A DNA stretch of 35,120 nucleotides from an uncultured Lachnospiraceae bacterium (GTDB taxonomy: Bacteria > Bacillota > Clostridia > Lachnospirales > Lachnospiraceae), in contig ONSO01000009.1 of NCBI GenBank assembly GCA_900320485.1, positions 1 to 35,120 of the forward strand, in the 5' to 3' direction. The notes under the pieces are model-generated. The model made no database searches. It was not told where the DNA came from and saw only the letters and a program-made list of their open reading frames with translations. Shown in pieces: positions 23,965 to 32,470 of this stretch. Position 1 is the first letter of the stretch, and every line of letters starts with the position of its first letter. Both the position numbers and the translations under genes were made by a program.

Positions 23965-26900
23965 CTACCTGTTAAATGATCCTTTTTCGTTACCCATTTT
24001 TCCGTTATCGTCGATGAAATAGTAGCCACGCGAGTTACGGTTTCCGAGGTTATTGTTGTAGACAAAGACAAGCTCTCTCCGGCCGTCATGTCTGGTATAA
24101 ATTCCCAGCGCGTAATCTCCCTGCTGTCTGTCACCGGCGTGGAAGAGCCACCACTTGAAGTCATAAGCCGCAACGCCGTTAAATCCGACTCCCGCGAATC
24201 TGGAGTGGGCGGAAACCTTTCCGGTTCCGGAGAAATCAAGAGACATGCGCTTATCCATTCCTTCCCACATAATGCCCAGGGTCAGTTCCGCATTCAGTCC
24301 CTTTACGTCAACGCCATCGAGTCCCAGGAGATCATTGGTGTATTCGAAATTACCAAACTGTGCCTTTGCCTTTGCCAGCGTGATCTCCTCAAGCAGCTTC
24401 AGCTCTGCCTCCGCTTCCACCCGGAAGGGGTTCGGGCGAAGGCTGGCCTTGGTATCCGGCATCTTTAACAGGCTAATGTCTCCTATATACTCTACCAGGG
24501 CAGGTATGTATTCACTTGTCTTTAAGCAGGAGAGTTCCGCCGAACCCGTAAAGGTAAGGCGCGTCCAGTCATGAGCCTCCATGGCATCCCCAATATCCGA
24601 AACCTGGAAACCAAAATTATTGATCACAATGGGCACCGTCGTGGGAATGGTAATGCCTTTGGGCGTCTTGATCTGGATCTTTCCGGAATCCGGGATCAGG
24701 TTATTCTTCCAGCCAACCTCCGCACTAAAGCCCGCTTCCTTTCCGCCGATAAAGTCCAGATCAACGCTTACCTCCGCGCTGTATTCCCCTTTAATGGAAT
24801 TTGCCTTAGCCTTGATTCCGCCGGAGAATTGTACGGGCACTTTGAAGAAGCACATGCTCTTTTCTGACGATTTCGGGCTTCCTACCTCTGCCTCAAACAC
24901 AACGCCCACGTTCTTTGCCGTCAGGCTCGCGCTGCCGTTAAAGGAGAACTTGAAGAAATCATCTCCAACGCCCGCCGCATCCAAAATCTGGTCCTGCATC
25001 GGGAAGAGCGTAGTACCTGTCTTATAAAAGATTCCGATGCTGCTCGGCCTAAGCTGAAGCGTCGGTGCATCCAGATTTACCAGCTGATAGATCATAAGGG
25101 GCGCCGTGACAATGTCATCCACCCGGTACTTCTCATAATCTCCCGAAACGGCTATGTCATTGTAAAGCTTAAAGTTATTCAGCTTCGGCACGTCTAGGGA
25201 AATACCCTTGTCCGCCAGGATCTTTCCGATGCCTTCCGCCGTGCCCTTGTAATACTCCACGTAAGAACCGCCATTATCACTTACCCTGATCTCACTGGAG
25301 TTTTCAAGATCACCGTCCAAAACCAGATCCTGCTTAAAGTGAAGCCAGCCGTTCAGCGTGACGTCACCCCTTAAGCGGACCTTATTCGTTCCCTCGTCAA
25401 TACGTTCCGTGGAGGTGAAAACGTAAGGTCCAAAGACGGTCTTCTTTTCACTTCCCGGCTCCACGACTGCAAACCCGTTTGCCAGAACAAGCTTCTTCCC
25501 GTTCAGGGATATGTCAACGTTATAGGATCCAACGGCCACGCTGTAGGGAATGGTAACGTCATAGGTTTCCGAATCCACAAAGCTTGTTTCCAGATTATAA
25601 TCGATGACGCCGTTTAAGGTGATCGTAAGCTTCTGGTCCTTGTTAAATCCGCTACCCTTCAGCTGCACGGTCACGTCCTTCATGCCCTTGTAAATGCGTC
25701 TCGGGTTCAGGCCGGAAATACGAAGCTCCTGCTCTGCCTTCAGACCGCTGCCGTCCTGCCCTGCCTCTTCCGCGCCCGGCAGGGAATAGTACTTCACGTC
25801 CCGTACCTTCTCTTCGGGAAGAGATACCTCCAAAGTACGGCCCGTCATGGTCAGGGTATCTACCGCACGGTACTTGATCTCATACTGACTGCTTAACTGG
25901 GAATGCAGCATGTCATAAAATCCCGCAAGGCTTGAACTGTCGGAAACATAGACAAACGAGCCGTTTCCGTACTGCGCTATGTTGGTCAGATACTCCGTGT
26001 CCACGCTGTTGCCAAGACCCATGGTATAGATCAGCACGTTCTTATCCTGCGCGGGAAGACATAATCTGCTGCGAATGGCCTCAATACCCTGCTTGGTGTT
26101 GTCCTGGCCGTCCGTCATGACGATCATGACGTTGTTCACGCCCTGCGTCGCCTGGAACTGGTCAAGACAAATGACTGCCGAGTTAAACATTTCCGTACCG
26201 CCGCCGGCCCGCAAGCCCTGAGCAAACGTAATGAGATCATCCTTGCTCGTTCCAAAACCCGCGGAGCTGCCGATGGCATTATTAAACGTAACAACGGCAA
26301 TGTCCTCACGCTCGTCCTTATCCTGCGCAAAGGCGATCACGGCGTCCTTCAGGTCTCCCATGGCATTACTCATGCTTCCCGAAACGTCGCAGAGCAAAAG
26401 GATCTTGGACTGGGTATATTCTACCTTCTCAATGGTAAAGTCCGTGATCTGTGCCCCACAGTCATAGATTTCCAGAAGCGGCTTGATCTCGTCGGGGCCA
26501 ACCCCGTATTTACTGTCGATCTGTACGCGGGCCGTGATCTCCTCAAACCCGGACGTATCGATCCGCCCGATGGTCACGGCACTCTTTGCGCGGCTCACAA
26601 AATCCACGGCCGTCTGTGTAAAATCCTTGGAGCCTAACGTGTCATCTTCCTCTCCGGCTTCCTCCTCTTCCTCATCGGAATCCCGCTTGCCGGAGCCATT
26701 ATTGTCAGGCGTTGCAGGCTGATACTGCGGGGAAATGATCTTCTCTACGTTGACCGTCAAAGAGTGGTCCAGCACGGTGTTCACGTATTCCGAAACATTC
26801 TTGATCTTCTCCCCGTCGCTCTCCGAATCCCCGTTGATGACGGAGATGATCTGCGTCATGCCTGCCACGTAGGAATCGTCCTTATTTTCCTGAGAGCTGT

Positions 26901-28191
26901 AAATCGCCTTACTGAAATAAGAATCCGTGGTAACCTCATCGCCAAAATAATTCTCGATCTTTGCCAGCTCAAGATAAACCTTTGTCTCATCCGGTCCGGC
27001 CTCCTCCTCAAGCGCCTGCATCAAAAGGATCTTGATCTTTCCAAGAACGGGCTCCTTTAACTGATTTGTAAAAGCATCGATCCTCGCCTTTAATGCCTTG
27101 CGCTGTGCTAAGCTCAGTTCTTCGCCGTTTTTTTCAAGGATTTCACGCATTCTCTCCTTTACTTCCTGCGCCAGCTCCTTGTCCATGGCCTGAAAATCCT
27201 CGGAAAAACGCGTTTTCTTCACCAGTTTACTCATGTAAAGCTCTGCGGCTATCATGAGCTCGTGATAAGAAGAATCCGTACTCAAATGCTCTGCCAAAGA
27301 GGAATAATTGCCGGAGAACACGTTTGCCTTGATCCATGCCTTATTGACGCACTCAAGCTGCATGTATTCCGGCGCATTCTCCTCCATCTCCTCAAAAACG
27401 TGCTTATACTTACGGAAGATCTGCACGGGGTCGTTCCGATCCTCCCCGCCGTCCTCTTCGTCATCCTCCTCACGGCTGCTTTGGTCTTTCTTTTCCGCCT
27501 GCACCGATCCGCCTGCCTCGGAAGCCTTGGACACCTCCCGCACGGCCCTTACGTAATCCGAAACCTCCTCCATGTCGGGGTAGGCATCCTCCATGGCCGA
27601 CTTGATCTTCTTAAGAACTTCCTCCAGGGAAAGGCCCTTTTTCTCCGTCCCGGACTGATACTGCTCCTCGTCGTAGCCGTAATCCTCCGGCTTTTCACCG
27701 ATATGACGCAAATAAGCCATCATCGCAAGGTCAGAAGAATTGTCCCGCGCCTGCTCCGCAGCATAGACAACCTCGGCAGCCGTAGATGCGATCAGCTCCG
27801 TTTTCTCGGCAAGATACTGATAAAGTGCGGCAGCCTTATCATACTCCTCCTGCCAGAACGCAAGTCTTGCATTCAGAAGCCGACACTCCTCATCATATCC
27901 ATACTGTTCACCGTACTGATCCAGTACTTCTTCCGCCGCATCATACGCCCCGCTCTGCCCAAGGGCATTGGCAAAAGTGATCATCTTCTCCTGCGTGAGA
28001 TTTCCCGCCTTCCTGCCCGGCGACTGTGCCTGATCCTTAACGCCAAAAGTAATGGCGGTCACGCAGGCGGCCGTCAGAAGAAGGGTAAGGAATATCCCGC
28101 GAAAGTGAAAAGCCTTTCTTTTGATCAGAAGGCCTAACACGACGATCACGCCCGGGATCAATCCCACTCCAACCTGCAAATATGCATTCAT
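23965..28191 (-). CDS. Giant membrane-anchored VWA/TIG surface protein, 1408 aa
   Basis: ATG 28191 follows GGAGGAAAAG. Two N-terminal hydrophobic helices (GLIPGVIVVLGLLI, GIFLTLLLTAACVTAITFG) anchor it. Residues of about 60-180 look like helical TPR-type repeats, followed by acidic spacers (SREEDDEEDGGEDRND; DSDEEEEEAGEEDD). A von Willebrand A domain starts near 595 with a complete MIDAS (DVSGSMS, GGGTEM, MTDGQDN). An IPT/TIG-like domain follows near 825-915 (VTVQLKGSGFNKDQKLTITLNG). The last 450 residues are beta-rich and end in LVFVYNNNLGNRNSRGYYF. VWA domains bind proteins through a divalent metal. The partner is probably the 622-aa surface protein encoded 8 bp downstream. It has its own promoter at 28257-28285. 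Confidence 0.83.
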   Translation of the reverse strand: MNAYLQVGVGLIPGVIVVLGLLIKRKAFHFRGIFLTLLLTAACVTAITFGVKDQAQSPGRKAGNLTQEKMITFANALGQSGAYDAAEEVLDQYGEQYGYDEECRLLNARLAFWQEEYDKAAALYQYLAEKTELIASTAAEVVYAAEQARDNSSDLAMMAYLRHIGEKPEDYGYDEEQYQSGTEKKGLSLEEVLKKIKSAMEDAYPDMEEVSDYVRAVREVSKASEAGGSVQAEKKDQSSREEDDEEDGGEDRNDPVQIFRKYKHVFEEMEENAPEYMQLECVNKAWIKANVFSGNYSSLAEHLSTDSSYHELMIAAELYMSKLVKKTRFSEDFQAMDKELAQEVKERMREILEKNGEELSLAQRKALKARIDAFTNQLKEPVLGKIKILLMQALEEEAGPDETKVYLELAKIENYFGDEVTTDSYFSKAIYSSQENKDDSYVAGMTQIISVINGDSESDGEKIKNVSEYVNTVLDHSLTVNVEKIISPQYQPATPDNNGSGKRDSDEEEEEAGEEDDTLGSKDFTQTAVDFVSRAKSAVTIGRIDTSGFEEITARVQIDSKYGVGPDEIKPLLEIYDCGAQITDFTIEKVEYTQSKILLLCDVSGSMSNAMGDLKDAVIAFAQDKDEREDIAVVTFNNAIGSSAGFGTSKDDLITFAQGLRAGGGTEMFNSAVICLDQFQATQGVNNVMIVMTDGQDNTKQGIEAIRSRLCLPAQDKNVLIYTMGLGNSVDTEYLTNIAQYGNGSFVYVSDSSSLAGFYDMLHSQLSSQYEIKYRAVDTLTMTGRTLEVSLPEEKVRDVKYYSLPGAEEAGQDGSGLKAEQELRISGLNPRRIYKGMKDVTVQLKGSGFNKDQKLTITLNGVIDYNLETSFVDSETYDVTIPYSVAVGSYNVDISLNGKKLVLANGFAVVEPGSEKKTVFGPYVFTSTERIDEGTNKVRLRGDVTLNGWLHFKQDLVLDGDLENSSEIRVSDNGGSYVEYYKGTAEGIGKILADKGISLDVPKLNNFKLYNDIAVSGDYEKYRVDDIVTAPLMIYQLVNLDAPTLQLRPSSIGIFYKTGTTLFPMQDQILDAAGVGDDFFKFSFNGSASLTAKNVGVVFEAEVGSPKSSEKSMCFFKVPVQFSGGIKAKANSIKGEYSAEVSVDLDFIGGKEAGFSAEVGWKNNLIPDSGKIQIKTPKGITIPTTVPIVINNFGFQVSDIGDAMEAHDWTRLTFTGSAELSCLKTSEYIPALVEYIGDISLLKMPDTKASLRPNPFRVEAEAELKLLEEITLAKAKAQFGNFEYTNDLLGLDGVDVKGLNAELTLGIMWEGMDKRMSLDFSGTGKVSAHSRFAGVGFNGVAAYDFKWWLFHAGDRQQGDYALGIYTRHDGRRELVFVYNNNLGNRNSRGYYFIDDNGKMGNEKGSFNR

Positions 28192-28256
28192 GCTTCTTTT
28201 CCTCCAGAAACTGCCTTTGGGACAAATGCCGTCCAAAAAAGCCTATAATCATTCAA

Positions 28257-28285
28257 ATCCTAACATCATTGCACTTTTCTGTCAA
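28257..28285 (-). promoter_or_regulatory. Sigma-A promoter for the VWA surface-protein operon
   Basis: On the minus strand, TTGACA (28285-28280) and TAGGAT (28262-28257) are separated by 17 bp. They lie about 65 bp upstream of the ATG at 28191. Confidence 0.65.
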
Positions 28286-28353
28286 TATTTGCGAACACAC
28301 CCGCCATTCAAATTGGTCTTTGATCATCGTTTGTCCCTAAATTTTTTCATAAA

Positions 28354-28388
28354 AAAAGGCCGGCCGGAATATTCCGGTCGGCCCTTTT
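28354..28388. terminator. Bidirectional Rho-independent terminator
   Basis: A long A-run precedes and a T-run follows a strong hairpin, GGCCGGCCGGAAT against ATTCCGGTCGGCC, with one mismatch. It can end the minus-strand hsp20 transcript before the VWA operon promoter, and it could also stop plus-strand transcription. Confidence 0.85.
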
Positions 28389-28433
28389 TACTTATTTTGC
28401 AATAGTGCATCCAGCCTTTTCGCACCTGCGGTC

Positions 28434-28889
28434 TTATCCCTCGATCATGATGGTCTTCTTCTCAGGAACCTTGGGTGCTTCCTTTTTAGGCACGGTCAGC
28501 TTCAGAACGCCATCCTCGAATTTCGCCTTCACGTCCTCCTCCGTGACGTTTTCACCAACATAGAAGCTCCTCTGCATGGAACCTGCATAGCGCTCTTGCC
28601 TGATGAGTTTTCCTGCCTTATCCTTCTCATCCTTATCCAAACCCTTTGCTGCCGCAACGGTCAGATAACCATTCTCCAGATTCAGCGTGATCTCATCCTT
28701 CTTAAAGCCCGGCAGATCGATGTCCACCTCATATTTATCCTCGTGCTCGTGCACGTCGGTCTTCATCACCTGCGCTGCATGCTTTCCGTAAAGCTTCTTG
28801 TCCACGTCTCCAAATCCTTTGAATACGGGAAAATCAAAGTCCATCAGGTCATCAAATAAGTTTTCATTAAAAATACTCGGGTACAACAT
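28434..28889 (-). CDS. Small heat-shock protein Hsp20 (alpha-crystallin family)
   Basis: This 151-aa protein has the N-terminal FDDLMDFDFPVFKGFG segment, an alpha-crystallin domain from about residue 42 (KTDVHEHEDKYEVDIDLPGFKKDEITLNLENGYLTV, followed by ERYAGSMQRSFYVGENV), and the conserved AKFEDGVLKLTVPKK near 120-134. It is an ATP-independent holdase that keeps heat-damaged proteins soluble in the cytoplasm. The start follows AAAGGAGG. Transcription comes from a promoter overlapped by a CIRCE operator about 120-160 bp upstream, so it should be repressed by HrcA and induced by heat. The terminator at 28354-28388 closes the unit. Confidence 0.95.
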   Translation of the reverse strand: MLYPSIFNENLFDDLMDFDFPVFKGFGDVDKKLYGKHAAQVMKTDVHEHEDKYEVDIDLPGFKKDEITLNLENGYLTVAAAKGLDKDEKDKAGKLIRQERYAGSMQRSFYVGENVTEEDVKAKFEDGVLKLTVPKKEAPKVPEKKTIMIEG

Positions 28890-29009
28890 AGGTCATTCCT
28901 CCTTTTTATAACTTTGTCCTTTATTGTTACCGAGCATCGGAAGAGTTATTCAATCCTTGGTTCCTCTCGGTCACCTCAAATCTTTTTCCTCTTCCTTTGT
29001 TCTACTTGT

Positions 29010-29052
29010 GTTATAACACTTATTATTAGCACTGTCAAGAGGTGAGTGCTAA
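29010..29052 (-). promoter_or_regulatory. CIRCE operator overlapping the hsp20 promoter
   Basis: TTAGCACTG, 9 bp, GAGTGCTAA (29026-29052) is the HrcA-binding CIRCE element with one mismatch in 18 arm positions. Its spacer contains the minus-strand TTGACA -35 (29038-29033), and TATAAC (29015-29010) follows at 17 bp. HrcA bound here would block RNA polymerase. Confidence 0.9.
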
Positions 29053-29431
29053 TAAAATCATAAAAATCCAATAAAATAAGGGTTATCAAAGTATTAAGAA
29101 AGTCTAAATTTGCCGGTTTGACCAAAACTTGACCAAAAATTCTTTCAGAAGCCCTTTTTCTGCGCATCTTTGTTCATCTTATGCAATAGAAAACCACCCC
29201 TCAGAATGAGAAGTGGTCCTGGTCCTCCATTGATAAGTCTTATTTATGCCAACCTAATGATACCTTCTGCTTTTTTCGACACACAATTTATACCCATCTG
29301 TCTTGTCTGCTGAAAACTAACAGCTTATTGTATTCCACCAAACTTAAGTCGCACTTTTCTATGCACCATATAAATATGTACCGAATTGGTAGCCAAAAAT
29401 TTACCCACATAAAGCTTGTTCGTTTGTAGAC
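29053..29431. other. AT-rich intergenic region at the start of the accessory segment
   Basis: No credible gene is seen in this 379-bp stretch. It contains a tandem 10-bp repeat, TTGACCAAAA at 29118-29127 and 29129-29138, and the terminator described at 29193-29217. The change from GC-rich to AT-rich sequence happens here, between the hsp20 control region and the lipoprotein gene. I see no transposase or integrase gene. Confidence 0.6.
29193..29217 (-). terminator. Rho-independent terminator downstream of the solute-binding lipoprotein gene
   Basis: On the minus strand, ACCACTTCTCA pairs with TGAGGGGTGGT (two G-U pairs, TTC loop) and is followed by TTTTC. It lies about 215 bp after the stop codon of the lipoprotein gene. 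Confidence 0.6.
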
Positions 29432-31651
29432 TTATTTTCCTTCGTCTAACATTAACTGTACTCTGCTCTGAATTGTTTTACATACAGTTTCAAGATCCCT
29501 GTCGCCATTTATATAGGAATCAATCTCGCTATAGACTATGAATCTGCACTTTGTTGCCTCAGCACTCTCAACAGTTCCAACATCCAACATTTGTTGTATA
29601 AGGTCTATATCTTTCTGGGTAACCTCATATTTTTCAATATAAGAATTAATTTCAGGTCCCCCTGGTCCATCCGTAACATGAACCTTCTCCTCATATTCAC
29701 CTAGCACAAGATTCTTTTCATGTTCAAACATTCTGTTTACCGAATAGCATAAACCTCCACAAGACTCATGCACGGCCTCCTGATATGCAGATGTCTTCTC
29801 ATCCCTCAGCAAGAAAAACTCTATAAAATCATATGCTCCATCCTTCTGCCTTCCTTTTGACAGAATTGCCAGATTATCCCATGACGAGAGAATTGAAACA
29901 AAGTTGCCTTCGTCATTCGGATAACTCATGACCGTGATTTCATCTCCCACCTGAAACCTTGTCCTTGCGATCCATTTCAGAGTTTGCGTACCCATCGTAA
30001 TTAACAGCCTGTCATCATTATCCGCATCCAAGCCGGTAATCGGGAACTCCTTTTGTTTGAATTTTAAGTTTTTAATTCGCTGCACAAGCATTTTAAAATC
30101 ATCTTGCTCAAATTTTGCCTCCCCCTTTTCAAAATCCACATATTTATTCAGATTTCCAAAGAAGCAATAGTCAAACATATTCATTTGGTTAAGTTGCGCC
30201 GTTCCGAAAATTTCCGGATCCGCTTCCAGCCACGAAAGAAATTCATCTACCGTCCATGTTTGTTTGTCACCGATCTGTGATCGTTTTCCAGCAATCACCT
30301 GAATTCCGCAGGCATTTGTGACACCAAATAGTTCCCCATCATTTCCACCAAACAATCGAAAAACATACTTTTGAATCTCTTTCTCGGAAAGATTCTCTGA
30401 TTCTTCCAAATAGGGCACCAAATCTTCCAAAAATCCTTGCTCATAAAATTTTCTAAGCCCTGCTATGTCACTTAGGAAAATTAAGTCAGGGGCATCAGAA
30501 GAGGCGATCAGCAGTGAAGGATCGCTGGGTTCGCTGATAACTTCGACCTGGTAACGCTCGTTGAACTGATTGTATTCCTTAATCAGATATCCAATCGAAA
30601 TCTCTGCAGTTCCATAGGGATCATATAGCCGTACAATTGTCCTTCCATATTCATCTTTATCTGAATCCTTTTGAGCTTCTGTTTCAGTTTCTTCAGATTT
30701 TTTCGTAAAAGACGAAACCTGCGGCATGTTATTTATTGCGCTCTCCCTCGGCCATAAAACGAACCAAAATTCATCCTGTTTCTCCCACATTGTCAAAATT
30801 TTGTCCTGCTCCATTCCGATGAATCCACCTAAGTCAAATAAGTTCTCCGTCTCTCCACTATCTGGTGCAATGGATAGAATTTTGCCTTTCGCTATTGTTA
30901 GAATTTTTCCGTCCTCCGTAACGATAAGAGGGGTGCCATTGCCGTCGGTAGATATGCCATTACTGAAAGATAAGGTTTTTATGTCCATTTCAGCTAAATA
31001 GCATTTTTTGTTGTCATAATAGCTAACATAAACATTATCATTGCCACATTCAATGCTTGAAATACATACCTTAGCATACTCGCTTCCCATAACAAAATTT
31101 CCATTTATATCAATATAATTTATTACATTTCCTCCATACAATAAGTACTCGCCATTTGACAGTCGACAAATTCTGTTTACCAGATCCGATTTTAAGTCGG
31201 ATCTGGTAACAGCAGTCTCATTTATGGCATCGCCTTCCATGTTATATTCTTTTATGTAATATTTTTCATTATCGGAAAGCAACACACAGATTTCTTCTCC
31301 GATCTCTTTATTTTTATATCTGACTACAGATTCTATGCATTGATCATCTGACTCGAAAACAATCCTCTTATTATTCAGATCCTTGTCAGCAGAAATAAGA
31401 GAATAATGTGAAGTTGTGGAATTCGATTCTAAAGCATAAAACACGGAGCGCTCGGTAATTGCAAACCCTTCTGGAAGAAACCGATAACCATCTTCCGCTT
31501 CAAATGGCACTGACTTCTTTTCATGAGAAAAGAAGCCATACCGGCAGTCAGTCTCTCTGATTTTCTCCTTTTTCAGATCTGGATGAGTACATGCTGACAG
31601 CATGAAAAAGAGGATCAAACATAATAGTAACGATGATTTTCTAAATAGCAT
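29432..31651 (-). CDS. Lipoprotein: propeller-like N-terminal region fused to a solute-binding domain
   Basis: This protein of 739 residues (ATG 31651, with GGAGGG upstream) starts with a lipoprotein signal (SSLLLCLILFFMLSAC). Residues of about 30-320 are strand-rich with repeated sensor-like blades (ILTIAKGKILSIAPDSGETENLFDL), resembling a beta-propeller. From about 345 the chain looks like a family 1 extracellular solute-binding protein: IGYLIKEYNQFNERYQVEVI, APDLIFLSDIAGLRKFYEQGFLEDLVPYL, and WTVDEFLSWLEADPE. Such fusions occur in Lachnospiraceae, usually without adjacent permease genes, as here. The ligand is unknown, though sugars are common for the family. The gene is AT-rich compared with those left of 29 kb. 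Confidence 0.8.
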   Translation of the reverse strand: MLFRKSSLLLCLILFFMLSACTHPDLKKEKIRETDCRYGFFSHEKKSVPFEAEDGYRFLPEGFAITERSVFYALESNSTTSHYSLISADKDLNNKRIVFESDDQCIESVVRYKNKEIGEEICVLLSDNEKYYIKEYNMEGDAINETAVTRSDLKSDLVNRICRLSNGEYLLYGGNVINYIDINGNFVMGSEYAKVCISSIECGNDNVYVSYYDNKKCYLAEMDIKTLSFSNGISTDGNGTPLIVTEDGKILTIAKGKILSIAPDSGETENLFDLGGFIGMEQDKILTMWEKQDEFWFVLWPRESAINNMPQVSSFTKKSEETETEAQKDSDKDEYGRTIVRLYDPYGTAEISIGYLIKEYNQFNERYQVEVISEPSDPSLLIASSDAPDLIFLSDIAGLRKFYEQGFLEDLVPYLEESENLSEKEIQKYVFRLFGGNDGELFGVTNACGIQVIAGKRSQIGDKQTWTVDEFLSWLEADPEIFGTAQLNQMNMFDYCFFGNLNKYVDFEKGEAKFEQDDFKMLVQRIKNLKFKQKEFPITGLDADNDDRLLITMGTQTLKWIARTRFQVGDEITVMSYPNDEGNFVSILSSWDNLAILSKGRQKDGAYDFIEFFLLRDEKTSAYQEAVHESCGGLCYSVNRMFEHEKNLVLGEYEEKVHVTDGPGGPEINSYIEKYEVTQKDIDLIQQMLDVGTVESAEATKCRFIVYSEIDSYINGDRDLETVCKTIQSRVQLMLDEGK

Positions 31652-31769
31652 AGCATTACTTCCCTCCATCAATTTTTAGATACAGTCGATTACTCCCAAA
31701 TTCTTCAACTGACTTTGTCAGCATGTATTAAAAAACACTATATAAACTATCTGTCAAATGGTGAATCCA

Positions 31770-32099
31770 TTATATATATGAATAACGTGTTTCTTTCGTT
31801 TGATATGTCACTGAAAATGTTTCTTTAGGGTTTTTTTCTTTTCCGCAGATACAAACCCATGTTCTTGTGTAAACTTCATAGATTTCATAAGTTGTCTCAA
31901 CCGCAAGCATATCATGTCCTAAAGGATCTTGTACGTGATATGTTATCTCAGATTTTACCGTACGCGTCCTTTGTGTTAATACATCATAGCATCTGTGATT
32001 GTATTGATGATCACCATAATCTCGTACATCAAGGCACACCTCTGCATAGCTGGTGGTTGAAACTCCAATAACCATAATCAGTGCCAAACAAAATGTCAT
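31770..32099 (-). CDS. Small secreted protein of unknown function
   Basis: The 109-aa product has a signal peptide (TFCLALIMVIGVSTTSYA) and a mature part of about 90 residues with four cysteines (VCLDVR, HRCYDV, WVCICGKEK). It has alternating strands such as TRTVKSEITYHV and ETTYEIYEVYTRTW. Disulfides or a small metal site are possible. I do not recognise a family. The start codon lies just downstream of the 20-bp hairpin that interrupts the RhuM-like remnant, and the ribosome site is weak. It is followed by the large lipoprotein gene. Confidence 0.6.
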   Translation of the reverse strand: MTFCLALIMVIGVSTTSYAEVCLDVRDYGDHQYNHRCYDVLTQRTRTVKSEITYHVQDPLGHDMLAVETTYEIYEVYTRTWVCICGKEKNPKETFSVTYQTKETRYSYI

Positions 32100-32113
32100 A
32101 AAGCTTTTTCTTA

Positions 32114-32157
32114 TTAACTGAAACTTCGCAGTTATAAAACTGCGAAGTTTCAGTTAA
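32114..32157. repeat. Perfect 20-bp inverted repeat (long hairpin)
   Basis: The 20 bases at 32114-32133 (TTAACTGAAAC..CAGTT) are exactly complementary to 32138-32157, with an ATAA loop. The hairpin has no flanking T-run, so it is not a typical terminator. It lies where a RhuM-like reading frame stops resembling its family, which suggests an inserted palindromic element or the scar of a deletion. Confidence 0.85.
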
Positions 32158-32217
32158 TCTTACTTTTTCATCTTCCGTTTCAAATAATACAATTTCATTT
32201 TCTTTAGCCATATTCAT
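32114..32217 (-). pseudogene. RhuM-family gene remnant (N-terminus only)
   Basis: From ATG 32217 (or 32211) the frame reads MAKENEIVLFETEDEKVRLT, which is the standard opening of RhuM/virulence-associated proteins found in restriction or phage loci. After about 22 residues it enters the perfect hairpin and resemblance stops. Intact relatives are about 330 residues. The frame stays open to 32029, but that part overlaps the secreted-protein gene and is not RhuM. Family recognition rests on a short segment. Confidence 0.5.
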
Positions 32218-32225
32218 TTTCCATA

Positions 32226-32366
32226 TTATTTCTCGCTGATGCCATTCTCATTAAGCTTACGCTGCATCTCAACATAATATGAAAGCAGTCTAAGCACATA
32301 TCGTGCCCCGGCGTGGGTGCATTTCGATTTGCCGTGGGTGCATTTTCCGTGGGTGCACTTTTGCAC
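32226..32366 (-). CDS. Possible 46-aa protein with three KCTH repeats
   Basis: A GTG at 32366, directly after an in-frame TAG, opens a frame of 46 residues ending 9 bp before the RhuM-like start. It contains KCTHGKCTHGKSKCTHAG, then RYVLRLLSYYVEMQRKLN. The DNA repeats CGTGGGTGCA at 32312, 32333 and 32348 encode the Cys-Thr-His units. The second half is helical and could be the tail of a decayed larger gene. No good ribosome site is visible, so expression is doubtful. Confidence 0.35.
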   Translation of the reverse strand: MQKCTHGKCTHGKSKCTHAGARYVLRLLSYYVEMQRKLNENGISEK

Positions 32367-32470
32367 CTATGCACCCCCAACCAATTCTAAATTTCTATTT
32401 TACTAGTCGATATCTATAAAATTTTAGCCATTACCAACCTGCATAATACAAGCATATTATTCAGCAATTC

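Noticed and set aside
22631..28137. Long open frames on the plus strand opposite the two surface-protein genes
   Set aside because: They are antisense to well-supported genes, lack ribosome sites and have unnatural amino-acid composition.
29118..29138. Tandem TTGACCAAAA as an attachment site or integrase tail
   Set aside because: It is a short AT-rich repeat with no integrase gene, no second att copy and no tRNA end nearby.
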